The notes beneath the pieces are model-generated. The model was given only the letters and a program-made list of their open reading frames with translations, had not been told where the DNA came from and made no database searches. Position numbers and translations under genes: made by a program. Shown in pieces: positions 51,825 to 60,642 of a stretch of 64,000 nucleotides of DNA. Within the stretch, counting starts at the first letter, position 1, and the number at the start of each line of letters is the position of its first letter. Origin of the DNA: Prolixibacter denitrificans (GTDB lineage Bacteria; Bacteroidota; Bacteroidia; Bacteroidales; Prolixibacteraceae); assembly GCF_003014495.1 (NCBI RefSeq), contig NZ_PYGC01000004.1:248001-312000 (forward strand). The letters are read 5' to 3'.

Positions 51825-52134
51825 TATATTTGCACTGATTCTGATTTGAGATTAAGCGCACATATACTAATTCCACATTCGCATTAGTTATTCACTGCTC
51901 TTTTTAAGATCCCGTTTCGGCACCGTTTTGCACAATCCGGCAGTAGTCTGCTGGAAACCGATCAATTTAACGAACCGAATTTCAGCAATCAACATACATC
52001 TGAAGATTCCCGTGTAACGGAAAAGACTTATGAAACAAAGTCAACTGTTGCAATCGGAATACAACTAACCGAATTATTCGGCGTTACGAAAGGAAAATAC
52101 AAACAGTCAGGTATATTATCAATTAAATTTATTT
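51825..52134 (+). promoter_or_regulatory. Promoter and long leader of the cold-shock gene
   Basis: TATATTTG at 51825-51832 (continuing CAC) is a good match to the Bacteroidota -7 box. Transcription would begin near 51839, leaving a leader of about 295 bases before the ATG at 52135. Long structured leaders are known for cold-shock mRNAs (cspA type); whether this one folds likewise is inference. The gap 51670-52134 contains no other gene. Confidence 0.5.
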
Positions 52135-52590
52135 ATGGGTAGATCACAAGAAACTTTCAACAAAAAAGAAGTACGAAACAAAAAAGAGAAGAAGAGAAAA
52201 GAAAAAGAAGCACGTAGGCAAGCCAGGAAAGAGAACGATAAAAAGAACAGTCTCGACGATATGATTGCTTACGTTGATGAAAACGGTATGATTACGGATA
52301 CTCCTCCGGATCCGGACAAGAAAACCAAGACGAAAGCCGAAGACATTGAGATTAGCATTCCTAAGAAAGAGGAAATGGAACAGCTCGATCCGATAAGAAA
52401 AGGAAAAGTGACCTATTATAACGATTCCAAAGGTTATGGTTTTATCAGGGATACCGAAACACAGGAGAGTGTATTTGTCCATGTAAACAATGCACTGGAC
52501 GAGATCAATGAAGGCAGCAAAGTTACCTTCGAAGTAGAACCTGGACCGAAAGGCCCGGTTGCCGTCAGGGTAAAATTGCTCGATCAGTAA
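52135..52590 (+). CDS. Cold-shock domain protein with charged N-terminal extension
   Basis: A 151-aa protein. The first half is a Lys/Glu/Arg-rich helical extension (residues 5-40, EVRNKKEKKRKEKEARRQ) and an acidic linker; the second, residues about 86-151, is a cold-shock OB fold: KGKVTYYNDSKGYGFIRD and SVFVHVNN carry the RNP1- and RNP2-like motifs. This layout is common in Bacteroidota, where such proteins bind single-stranded RNA and help translation at low temperature. A strong terminator follows at 52706-52751. Confidence 0.9.
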   Translation: MGRSQETFNKKEVRNKKEKKRKEKEARRQARKENDKKNSLDDMIAYVDENGMITDTPPDPDKKTKTKAEDIEISIPKKEEMEQLDPIRKGKVTYYNDSKGYGFIRDTETQESVFVHVNNALDEINEGSKVTFEVEPGPKGPVAVRVKLLDQ

Positions 52591-52705
52591 TTTACTGTAA
52601 CACTCGTTAGTCGGAACAAAGCATTATGGCTGGTTCACTGACTGTTTCCCGGCAAATAACTTCGTTTCTGACAACAGAAGATAACAAAACAACTTCAAAA
52701 AATAA

Positions 52706-52751
52706 GCCGTCACCCGAAAGACAATTCGTACCAGGTGACGGCATTTTTTTT
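52706..52751 (+). terminator. Terminator after the cold-shock gene
   Basis: GCCGTCACC (52706-52714) and GGTGACGGC (52734-52742) form a perfect 9-base stem followed by eight T. Confidence 0.85.
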
Positions 52752-52866
52752 GCGCTAAACCTGACTGTTCCCGGTTCGCCAAATTACAAAGCCCACTTAT
52801 TTCCGATAAAAGCGAACTTTCCGTAAATTCCTTCGTAATATTTTTCACGATTGGAAACGTTGTTCA

Positions 52867-53937
52867 ATGGAAAAACATGAGATTGCTGCGGCCCGACTAA
52901 AAAATCAACAAATCACTTCTCCAACTGAAACATCTCCCTCTGAGATAGTGAAATGGCTTGGAGCCATCCAGGCACAGGATCTGCCCATGGCATTATGGGC
53001 AATCGGGCTAAGAACATTTGATTCAACTCATGAGTCAGTGCGAGAAGCATTCAATAAAGGAGAAATAATCCGCACTCACCTGATGCGCCCAACCTGGCAT
53101 TGCGTTTCAGCTGACGATATTTACTGGATGCTTGAGTTGACCGGTCCTCAAATAAAAACAGCACTCAATGGACGCCACAAATCTTTAGGCATAACCCATG
53201 GGATGCTGAAGAAAGCGAAAAACATCTTCATCAAACACCTGGAGAAAAACGGCTCGTCGCCCCGCACCGAACTGGTGTCTCTACTGGAGAAGGCAGGCAT
53301 TCCGAACGAAGATAACCGAGCAGCACACCTCCTGATCCATGCTGAGCTGGATGCAATTATCTGCAGCGGTCCCCTGAAAGGTAACAAGCAAACCTATTCT
53401 TTGCTGGAAGAAAGGGTTCCCAATAAAAAGAGACTTTCGTACGAAGAAGCTTTATCAGAACTCGCCATTAGATATTTTACCAGCCACGGCCCGGCAACGT
53501 TGCATGATTTCGTTTGGTGGTCAGGATTGAAAAAAAAACAGGCAAGTCTCGCACTTGAATTGACTAAAAGCCAATTACATTCAGCAACAATCCATTCGAA
53601 GGATTACTGGTTTTCCCAAAATCAGACGTTTTCCCAACCAGACAACGAATCTGTTTTTCTCCTTCCTGCATTCGATGAATTCATTATCAGCTATCGCGAC
53701 CGAAGTGCCGTCATCCCTTCAGAACATTATAAAAAGGCCATTTCCCGAAACGGCTTATTCTGGCCTGTGATTGTAGTAAACGGACAAGTTGAAGGTTTAT
53801 GGAAAAGGACGATTAAGAGAAACAGCATCGACATCGCAACCGATTTCTTTCAGCCAGTCAACCAATTTGTTATGTCACAAACAGAGAAACAGAAACTAGC
53901 TTTAGCTGATTTTATCGGAAAAGAAATGAACAGCTAA
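52867..53937 (+). CDS. Winged-helix DNA glycosylase-like protein (AlkZ/HTH_42 family)
   Basis: A 356-aa protein of the HTH_42 (DUF1006) family. Residues 35-38 read QAQD in LGAIQAQDLPMALWAIGLR, equivalent to the QxQ catalytic motif of Streptomyces AlkZ, a glycosylase that unhooks interstrand crosslinks; related YcaQ/AlkX proteins have QxD instead. Three winged-helix units are expected; RTHLMRPTWHCVSADDIYWML and SHGPATLHDFVWWSGL are family segments. The likely role is repair of alkylated or crosslinked bases. Confidence 0.82.
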   Translation: MEKHEIAAARLKNQQITSPTETSPSEIVKWLGAIQAQDLPMALWAIGLRTFDSTHESVREAFNKGEIIRTHLMRPTWHCVSADDIYWMLELTGPQIKTALNGRHKSLGITHGMLKKAKNIFIKHLEKNGSSPRTELVSLLEKAGIPNEDNRAAHLLIHAELDAIICSGPLKGNKQTYSLLEERVPNKKRLSYEEALSELAIRYFTSHGPATLHDFVWWSGLKKKQASLALELTKSQLHSATIHSKDYWFSQNQTFSQPDNESVFLLPAFDEFIISYRDRSAVIPSEHYKKAISRNGLFWPVIVVNGQVEGLWKRTIKRNSIDIATDFFQPVNQFVMSQTEKQKLALADFIGKEMNS

Positions 53938-54078
53938 ACGATTTTTTTACACTACCCATCTTAAAATTCAAGAAGCTGAAAAACTTTATTTATAAAGGAG
54001 TTGTTTTTTCATCAGGAGACCTGCCTACCCCCACGCTGACCGAAAATTAACATTCAGTACTAATTAAAATTCAACGAG

Positions 54079-54654
54079 ATGAAGAAAATTCTTTTTTTAA
54101 CCGGTGATTTCGCAGAGGATTACGAAACCATGGTCCCTTTCCAAATGCTAGTCATGGTAGGATATGAAGTTCACGCTGTTTGCCCCGGCAAGAAAAAGGG
54201 CGAAACGGTTAAAACAGCCATCCACGATTTCGAAGGCGACCAAACCTATTCAGAGAAACCCGGACACAATTTCGCCCTGAATTACAGTTTCAAAGATGTT
54301 AAGGCTGAACAGTACGATGGATTGGTAATTGCCGGAGGAAGAGCCCCGGAATACCTGCGCTTGAATAAAGATCTGCTGGAAGTTGTGAAGCATTTCTTTA
54401 CCACTGACAAACCCGTAGCTGCCATCTGCCACGGAGCTCAGATTTTAACAGCTGCCAATGTTGTAAAAGGAAGAAAGCTGACTTGCTATCCGGCCGTTGG
54501 CCCCGAAGTGAATCTGGCAGGAGGAGAATACCAGGACATCCCGGTAACCGATGCTTACGTCGATGGTAATCTGGTCACATCGCCGGCATGGCCCGGTCAC
54601 CCGGCATTCATCCGCGAGTTTTTGAAAGTAATGGGCGCGAAGATTGAAATCTAA
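54079..54654 (+). CDS. DJ-1/PfpI family protein
   Basis: A 191-aa flavodoxin-like protein. The nucleophile elbow is [10 protein letters not shown] with Cys at about residue 117 and an adjacent His; a conserved Glu may be supplied by the region FAEDYE near residue 14. Such proteins act as glyoxalase-/deglycase-like or chaperone enzymes against carbonyl stress; protease activity is doubtful for many members. It stands alone, upstream of the YciI gene on the same strand with its own spacing. Confidence 0.88.
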   Translation: MKKILFLTGDFAEDYETMVPFQMLVMVGYEVHAVCPGKKKGETVKTAIHDFEGDQTYSEKPGHNFALNYSFKDVKAEQYDGLVIAGGRAPEYLRLNKDLLEVVKHFFTTDKPVAAICHGAQILTAANVVKGRKLTCYPAVGPEVNLAGGEYQDIPVTDAYVDGNLVTSPAWPGHPAFIREFLKVMGAKIEI

Positions 54655-54752
54655 ACCGCTCAACATAATAAATTTGAGAGGAGACCGGTGAGATTAGGTG
54701 GTTCTTGCCGGTCTTGTCATTCCCCGGAAATAAATCAATGCCGGACATTGCC

Positions 54753-54760
54753 TATCTTTG
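54753..54760 (+). promoter_or_regulatory. Putative -7 box of the YciI-like gene
   Basis: TATCTTTG, exact match to TAnnTTTG, 25 bases before the ATG at 54785. The -33 element is not clear. Confidence 0.45.
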
Positions 54761-54784
54761 AGCCGGTAATTAAAATAGAATGTT

Positions 54785-55075
54785 ATGTTTGTTGCAGTCT
54801 TAACATACAAAGTGGCAATTGAAGGGGTGGAAAAACACCTCAACGAACATGTTGAATTTCTGAAAGAACAATACGAGGCAGGAAATTTCATTGCTTCCGG
54901 AAGAAAGGTACCACGTACCGGCGGAGTGATCCTCTCAAACATGAAAAGCAAGAAAGAACTTGAAGAAGTACTAGCAAAGGACCCGTTCAAAATCAATGAT
55001 GTGGCTGACTACGAAATCGTCGAATTTGTCCCTACCATGACAAGTAAAGAACTCGAATTCCTGAAACAGCGATAA
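54785..55075 (+). CDS. YciI family protein
   Basis: A 96-aa ferredoxin-like dimeric protein. MFVAVLTYKVAIEGVEKHLNEHVEFLKEQYEAGNFIASGRKVPRTGGVIL fits YciI, including the His-Asp-type pair region (H19/H22 in KHLNEHVEFL) and the SGR loop. KDPFKINDVADYEIVEF is the C-terminal family motif. The function of YciI proteins is mostly unknown, though some act as small dehalogenase- or lactone-related enzymes. Confidence 0.88.
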   Translation: MFVAVLTYKVAIEGVEKHLNEHVEFLKEQYEAGNFIASGRKVPRTGGVILSNMKSKKELEEVLAKDPFKINDVADYEIVEFVPTMTSKELEFLKQR

Positions 55076-55091
55076 AATGAATAAAAAAGAC

Positions 55092-55135
55092 CAGAGTTGT
55101 TTGATCCGGATTAACATCCGGCCCAAACAACTCTG
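55092..55135. terminator. Inverted repeat between convergent genes
   Basis: CAGAGTTGTTTG (55092-55103) and CAAACAACTCTG (55124-55135) form a 12-base stem; the loop contains a further CCGGAT/ATCCGG hairpin. An A-run precedes it. It separates the YciI gene from the convergent esterase gene and is probably a terminator for one or both. Confidence 0.6.
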
Positions 55136-55177
55136 AAGTCTATCTTTGGAAAAAAATATTATTCAGTCAAGCCATTT

Positions 55178-56116
55178 CTACCTTCCCAATAAAAATGTAA
55201 CCGGAACATCCAGTCGTTTGTGCCAGGAACGTTCCGAATGATCTGCACCATCAAATTTCAACGTCTCCCAATTCGATTTGGAATATCCCCGCTCCCGCAT
55301 GACACTATCCACTTTCTGTTGAAGAGGTCCATACATCGCATCGAGGGTTTCAGTACCATAATCGAAATAAATACGATGTGAATCCGGCGATGGCAGATGC
55401 TGTCTCATGTAGTCAACAAACGCATCGGGAATGGGATTATCTTTCAACGAAAATGTTCCAGGCCAATGTGTCGACATACAAGCTGCCCCACCAAACACAT
55501 CCGGGTACTCACAAATTGCATACATCGAAATAAGCCCTCCCATGCTAGATCCCATCACGAAAGTATGTTGTGGATCGGTATAAGTAGAATACGTACCGTC
55601 GATGTACGGTTTCAGCTCCTTAACCAGAAATTTCAGGTAGTTATCTGACTGTAATCCGATCGGGAATAAGGGTATGTTTTTTGCCTGCCACACTTTATGA
55701 AGCAATGAATCCTGGAAAGAAACCGGTAAAGACTCAAAAGGTTTCTGCGGAAAATAATCACCGTGACGGTCCTGTCCTGTATTCCAAATACCCACCACGA
55801 TGCATGGTTCTATCTTTTTCTCACTCATCAGCTTGCTCACAACCTCGTCAACGCACCACGCTTGTTTATTCCAGGTCGTTGTCGAATCGAACAGCATCTG
55901 ACCATCGTGCATATATAGCACGGCGTACTTTTGATGCTTGTTGTATCCTTTCGGAAGCCAAATATCGACATTGCGGGCTGCAATATACTTTGATGGAAAC
56001 TTTGCGACCCGTTCCACTTGTCCACTGCAAACTTTGGGCATCGGATCTGAAGTGCCTTTGGCTTTACAGCCGACTATTAGGAACACAAAAAGTAAAACAA
56101 CAATGTTATTTTTCAT
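55178..56116 (-). CDS. Esterase-family alpha/beta hydrolase lipoprotein
   Basis: A 312-aa esterase-D-like hydrolase. It begins with a lipoprotein signal peptide (NNIVVLLFVFLIVGC), so it should be attached to a membrane in the periplasm. The nucleophile elbow is GSSMGG (about residue 185) and a late His in GADHSERSWHKRL would complete the triad; YAVLYMHDGQMLFD is the oxyanion-strand region of the family. It starts 5 bases after the stop of the GH13 gene, suggesting a joint role in carbohydrate breakdown, for example removal of ester groups. Confidence 0.85.
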   Translation of the reverse strand: MKNNIVVLLFVFLIVGCKAKGTSDPMPKVCSGQVERVAKFPSKYIAARNVDIWLPKGYNKHQKYAVLYMHDGQMLFDSTTTWNKQAWCVDEVVSKLMSEKKIEPCIVVGIWNTGQDRHGDYFPQKPFESLPVSFQDSLLHKVWQAKNIPLFPIGLQSDNYLKFLVKELKPYIDGTYSTYTDPQHTFVMGSSMGGLISMYAICEYPDVFGGAACMSTHWPGTFSLKDNPIPDAFVDYMRQHLPSPDSHRIYFDYGTETLDAMYGPLQQKVDSVMRERGYSKSNWETLKFDGADHSERSWHKRLDVPVTFLLGR

Positions 56117-56121
56117 CTCAT

Positions 56122-57945
56122 TTACAACTTAATAATGTACGGAGTTAATGCAGGAATATTCAACGAAGACTCAAAATCAATTTTGTTTCCTGTTAAGATG
56201 TTCGTTCCCGTCCGCACTCCTTTCAGAACTTCATCAAACCGCGTTACGTCCAGTGACTGAGCTTCCGTATTGTTGTTTAGAACGACCATCACCTTTTCAT
56301 TTCCGGCAATTCGGAAATAAACGTATACATTATTCTCCGGAACAAAATGCACCAGCTTTCCCAATGCGATGGCTTTGCTGTTTCTCCGCCAGTTCAGTAA
56401 CCGCGTTGAAAAGTCCAGCGCATTCTGCTGTTCAGGTGACAAGTTCATATCTTTAAAAACATTCACAGTATCGCTGGCCCATCCTCCGGGCATATCTTCT
56501 CTGATAACTCCGTCGGGTTTCAATCCCTTCATCAAAATCTCGGTACCGTAATACCACTGCAGGATGCCGCGTGTGGTCGCCATAAAACTCAGCGCCAGTT
56601 TTAACCGGTTGTAATCACCATTCAAGTCTCCTAAAATCCGGTCAACATCATGGTTATCCGGAAAAATCATGTTCAATTCGGGGTGGCCGTATAAATAATC
56701 CTTCGTCAACGTATTAAAAACCTCACTTACATTGCCTCCTTTTTTAAAAGCACGAAGGGTAGCATAGTAAATAGGAAAGTCGATGATACTTTCCAAATGC
56801 GACTGATACCCATCCGGATTCGTTCCTTTTCTGTTCCAGTAAATTTCGTGCGAAACATCCGTCGCCCAAACCTCTCCAACAACAAACATTCCGTGATATT
56901 CTTGGTCAATACGTTGTTTCCATTGGGCAGAAAATGTTTTGGAAAAATAAGGATAAGTATCGATTCGCAGACCATCCAAATTGGCGTATTCCACCCACCA
57001 AATCGAATTCTGAATCATGTATTTTGCCAGAATTGGATCGTCCATATTCAAATCAGGCATATTGGTGTCAAAGTAACCACGAACCTGCCTTTTCATATCC
57101 GATTTAGAGGCGTAAGGATCGGAAATTGTAGCATTGCTGAAAATGCATCGTCCGATGCTGTCCATACTGTTAATCCAGTTTGGAGAAGGCATATCTTTCA
57201 TCCAGTAATGTGCCGAACCACAGTGATTAAACACCTGATCCATGATGACTTTCAATCCCTTCTGATGAGCTGCGTTGACAAACGCTTTGTAATCGTCATT
57301 AGAGCCATAACGTTTATCCGTCTGGTAAAAATTCGAAATGGCATAACCATGGTACGTATAAGCCGCCTGGTTGTTCTCCAACAAAGGCATAGGCCAAATG
57401 GCTGTCATCCCCAATTTCTTGATGTAATCGAGATGTTCAGTCATTCCTTTCAAGTCGCCACCATGACGGCCGTAATTGATCGAACGATTGGCTTTTTCGG
57501 CATATCCGGCCATCGTATCATTCGTTGTATCGCCATTCGCGAACCTATCGGGTGTGAGCAGGTAAATGGCATCATTTTCCCGAAAGGGAGTCTTAACGTC
57601 AGCATGCTCACGACGTTTTTTCAGTTCATACGTTCGTTCAATATTCCCGCTTTTTGTTCGAAACACAATGGGAAACTTACCAGGCTCAGCCGCCTTTGAT
57701 ACCTTCAGGTTGATAACCAGGTAATCTTTGTTCGGCATCGGTTTTACAGTAACCAGCTCAACTCCGGGCTTATTGATAGTGACCGACGCTGAAGCGATAT
57801 CTTTTCCGTAAACCAGTAATTGCAGTGTCGGATCATGCATGCCTGTCCACCAGAAAGGCGGCTCAATTTTATCGACTCGTGCCTGTTGGGCAAAAAGGAC
57901 AAACGAAGAAAATAAGAAAACGAAAAACAGTGCTGTTCTTTTCAT
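56122..57945 (-). CDS. GH13 alpha-amylase family enzyme (cyclomaltodextrinase/neopullulanase type)
   Basis: A 607-aa exported glycoside hydrolase. Signal peptide KRTALFFVFLFSSFVLFAQ; N-terminal cyclomaltodextrinase-type immunoglobulin domain (about 22-105, VDKIEPPFWWTGMHDPTLQLLVYG); catalytic barrel with D329 (DGLRIDTYPY), E358 (VVGEVWA) and the third acid in FPDNHDVDR; C-terminal beta domain from about 530. GH13 enzymes with this N-terminal domain cut alpha-1,4 glucans, cyclodextrins or pullulan. There is no SusC/SusD pair nearby. The esterase gene follows after 5 bases. Confidence 0.92.
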   Translation of the reverse strand: MKRTALFFVFLFSSFVLFAQQARVDKIEPPFWWTGMHDPTLQLLVYGKDIASASVTINKPGVELVTVKPMPNKDYLVINLKVSKAAEPGKFPIVFRTKSGNIERTYELKKRREHADVKTPFRENDAIYLLTPDRFANGDTTNDTMAGYAEKANRSINYGRHGGDLKGMTEHLDYIKKLGMTAIWPMPLLENNQAAYTYHGYAISNFYQTDKRYGSNDDYKAFVNAAHQKGLKVIMDQVFNHCGSAHYWMKDMPSPNWINSMDSIGRCIFSNATISDPYASKSDMKRQVRGYFDTNMPDLNMDDPILAKYMIQNSIWWVEYANLDGLRIDTYPYFSKTFSAQWKQRIDQEYHGMFVVGEVWATDVSHEIYWNRKGTNPDGYQSHLESIIDFPIYYATLRAFKKGGNVSEVFNTLTKDYLYGHPELNMIFPDNHDVDRILGDLNGDYNRLKLALSFMATTRGILQWYYGTEILMKGLKPDGVIREDMPGGWASDTVNVFKDMNLSPEQQNALDFSTRLLNWRRNSKAIALGKLVHFVPENNVYVYFRIAGNEKVMVVLNNNTEAQSLDVTRFDEVLKGVRTGTNILTGNKIDFESSLNIPALTPYIIKL

Positions 57946-58195
57946 TGGTTTAAAATTTGGAATTCGTTATTCATTTTTATTGAATTCAATCCTGCTACTG
58001 ATCTGCAGTTCTCAAATACGAATAAACGACAACCAAAGAACAAAATGAACTCATTTTCACAGACAACCATCCTCACAACCTGAACGACAATCAGGCCTAA
58101 AAACCGGTTATTTATGCAATATTCCTGTTGTTCGTGAAAAACAGAAAGACACACTGACCTTTTTGCCTAATTTTATCATTCTGAAAACTGAGTCA

Positions 58196-59275
58196 ATGAA
58201 ATTTTACTCAATTACTCAAAATATTGCCCGAAGAACCGGAATTCCCCGATGGGGACTGCATGTCATTTACTGGGTGCTGTGGGTTTGTTTCTGGGGTGTT
58301 ATGTGGGGCACCTTCGACAACAATTACGAAAAGACTTTCTATATCCAGCTGCTGGAACTTCCCTACAAACTTATCTTCGTTTACAGCATTCTCTATTATT
58401 TCATGCCCGTTTTCCTGGAACGTCAGCGCTACGTGCTTTTCATTTTTTATTACCTGCTGATTTTGGCCTTCTTAAGCATCCTGGTAAAATTCACCTGGTA
58501 CTTCTTCATCGAATCCATTTATTTCCCGGACCGCCCACACAGCTTAATCCGGTTGACCGATCAGTTGAACATCATTCTGACCCTCAACACGGCAATGGTG
58601 ATTCCCTTTGGAATAAAATTGACTGAATACTGGCTGTTTCAGCAACAGAAAAGCAATCAACTGGAAAAAGAAAAGCTCCAGGCAGAGTTGAAATTTCTGA
58701 GGACACAGGTCAATCCTCATTTCCTGTTCAATTCCTTAAACAGTATTTATGCGCTTTCGCTGATGAAATCAGAACTGACTTCAGATACGATTGCCCGGCT
58801 ATCGGAAATTATGCGTTACCTAATTTATGAAGCAGACGCCCCGAAAGTGAGCATTGACAACGAAGTGGAATTCATCAAAAGTTATATCGAGTTTGAAAAA
58901 ATCAGGTTAAACGAAGAAGTTGATATTTCCTTCTCCCTGGTAAACCATCGCAATGGCACAATTCCTCCTCTCCTCTTTATCCCACTCATCGAAAATGCCT
59001 TCAAACATTTAAAAGCTTTTGGAGCAGAGAAACCCTGGATTGTTGTCCAAATGGAGTTAAGCAACGAACGAATGAAGCTTCTGGTCGAAAACAGTTCGGG
59101 GGATACTTCTAGACAAAAAAGAAATGGTGGTATCGGTATCAGTAACCTGAAGAAAAGACTGGAATTGCTTTACCCAAATCACTATGAACTTTCGCTAAAG
59201 AATGAAGATGAAGTTCACTATGCTACGCTAACCATTTTTGATAAAGCGCTTTCTCATCCCCAAACGAAAATGTAA
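58196..59275 (+). CDS. LytS-type sensor histidine kinase
   Basis: A 359-aa membrane kinase. Four hydrophobic segments in the first 150 residues (WGLHVIYWVLWVCFWGVMWG, YVLFIFYYLLILAFLSILV and others), then the His_kinase domain with the motif QVNPHFLFNSLNSIYAL, whose His is phosphorylated, and a HATPase_c region (PPLLFIPLIENAFKHLKAFG, GGIGISNLKKRLELLYP). The frame opens from a TTG at 58163; the ATG at 58196 is used. The response regulator begins 11 bases downstream. Confidence 0.92.
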   Translation: MKFYSITQNIARRTGIPRWGLHVIYWVLWVCFWGVMWGTFDNNYEKTFYIQLLELPYKLIFVYSILYYFMPVFLERQRYVLFIFYYLLILAFLSILVKFTWYFFIESIYFPDRPHSLIRLTDQLNIILTLNTAMVIPFGIKLTEYWLFQQQKSNQLEKEKLQAELKFLRTQVNPHFLFNSLNSIYALSLMKSELTSDTIARLSEIMRYLIYEADAPKVSIDNEVEFIKSYIEFEKIRLNEEVDISFSLVNHRNGTIPPLLFIPLIENAFKHLKAFGAEKPWIVVQMELSNERMKLLVENSSGDTSRQKRNGGIGISNLKKRLELLYPNHYELSLKNEDEVHYATLTIFDKALSHPQTKM

Positions 59276-59286
59276 ATTACCATTGA

Positions 59287-60012
59287 ATGAAGATCAAATG
59301 CCTCATAGTAGATGACGAACCACTGGCCCGAACGGTGCTCCGTGATCACATCGGGAAAATTGATTCTCTCGAACTCGTTGGTGAGTGCAGAAATGCGCTG
59401 GAAGCTAATACCGAAATACTGAAGGGAGGAATCGATCTGGTCTTTCTCGACATCAATATGCCTCTCATGTCAGGGATTGAATTGGCCAAACAAATCAAGG
59501 AAATGCCAGCGCTGATTTTTACGACGGCTTATTCAGAACATGCATTGGAAGGTTTTGAGCTGGATGCCGTCGATTACCTCGTTAAACCCATTACCTTCAA
59601 TCGTTTTGTTCGTGCAGTCAATAAAGCTACCAAATGGCTTTCCAAGAATGATAATAGTTTGAAGGAGATGGAAGAGATAAGAGAATCTGCCGTACAAGCA
59701 GACGAGAGCTTTGCCTATTTCAAAGTCGAAAACAAAATGGTTCGTCTTATGCTGTCCGACATCGTCGCGGCCGAAAGCCAGGGGCACTATGTGAAGATCT
59801 ACACAGCAAAAGAGAATCACCTGGTTTATCAAAGCATCAGTCAACTGGAAGATCGTTTACCTTCCGGTATTTTCGTTCGCTGCCATCGCTCCTTCATCAT
59901 TAACATTCGGCACATCAGGGCAATGACCTATCATCATATCGAAACAGATATCTTGAAAGTTCCTATCGGAAGAAGCTACAAAGCTTCAATTCATCACATT
60001 ATCGAGAAATAG
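59287..60012 (+). CDS. LytTR-family response regulator
   Basis: A 241-aa DNA-binding response regulator. Receiver domain residues 1-120 with phospho-acceptor D55 (LVFLDINMPLMSG), T81-type switch in IFTTAYSEH and conserved K in YLVKPI. LytTR DNA-binding domain at about 140-241 (YFKVENKMVRLMLSDIVAAESQGHYVKIYTAKE, RCHRSFIINIRHIRAM, LKVPIGRSYKASIHHII). Works with the LytS kinase immediately upstream. Regulated genes are not identifiable from here. Confidence 0.93.
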   Translation: MKIKCLIVDDEPLARTVLRDHIGKIDSLELVGECRNALEANTEILKGGIDLVFLDINMPLMSGIELAKQIKEMPALIFTTAYSEHALEGFELDAVDYLVKPITFNRFVRAVNKATKWLSKNDNSLKEMEEIRESAVQADESFAYFKVENKMVRLMLSDIVAAESQGHYVKIYTAKENHLVYQSISQLEDRLPSGIFVRCHRSFIINIRHIRAMTYHHIETDILKVPIGRSYKASIHHIIEK

Positions 60013-60091
60013 GAAGTATACACTACCTTGATGTTTACAAATCAACGTTCTACCTTAGTTTAATAATAGACTTTTACACGAACTTCTGGTC

Positions 60092-60535
60092 ATGAAAACC
60101 ATGCGAAATCTGCTCATTTCACTAATGATATTCCTGGGCATTGGTGCCGTCGCCGGTGGTTTAGGACTGATTATTTCACCATCGGGTGAAGCTCTTGGAA
60201 TGTCGGTTTCTCTCATAGAAAATTCACCTTTTAACAGCTTTTTAATCCCCTGAATCATACTATTTACCGTACTTGGAATCTTTCCACTTTTGCTCGCCTT
60301 TGCTTTGGCTAAAAAACCTAAATCGCCCCTGGCCTCTAAAATCAATTTCTTCACCGACATGCACTGGACATGGTCATTCTGCATTTATATCGGCTTTACA
60401 CTCATCATATGGATACAGGTCGAAATGGTCATCATGCAGTCTGTTCATTGGTTACACACTTTTTATATGCTTTATGCTGTCATCATTTTGTTTGTCGCTC
60501 TTCTACCACCTGTTAGAAGCAACTATAAACTTTAG
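60092..60535 (+). pseudogene. Small membrane protein gene interrupted by an in-frame TGA
   Basis: From ATG 60092 the frame encodes MKTMRNLLISLMIFLG and continues to ENSPFNSFLIP, then TGA at 60251-60253, then without frameshift IILFTVLGIFPLLLAFALAKK and two more helices to TAG at 60533-60535. The whole would be a 146-residue, four-helix protein; FLIP-Gly-IILF is the expected context, so GGA-to-TGA is likely. Translation as selenocysteine is conceivable because selU and selD follow, but there is no visible SECIS hairpin just after the TGA, and a Sec in a helix start has no obvious use. Confidence 0.65.
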
Positions 60536-60596
60536 CAAACAAAAATCATCGTCTTCCCTTTTAACACATTTTGGTTTCTCTTCATACATCATCCCC

Positions 60597-60626
60597 TTGT
60601 TTTCCACTCCGAAAAGCATAATTTTG
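60597..60626 (+). promoter_or_regulatory. Promoter of selU-selD
   Basis: TAATTTTG at 60619-60626 matches TAnnTTTG, and TTGT at 60597-60600 lies at -33 spacing (18 bases). It ends 16 bases before the selU start codon, so the leader is very short. Confidence 0.55.
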
Positions 60627-60642
60627 TGCCAAATTTCACTCG

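Noticed and set aside
56797-57699. A 300-aa plus-strand frame
   Set aside because: Antisense to the GH13 enzyme with all catalytic residues in place on the other strand.
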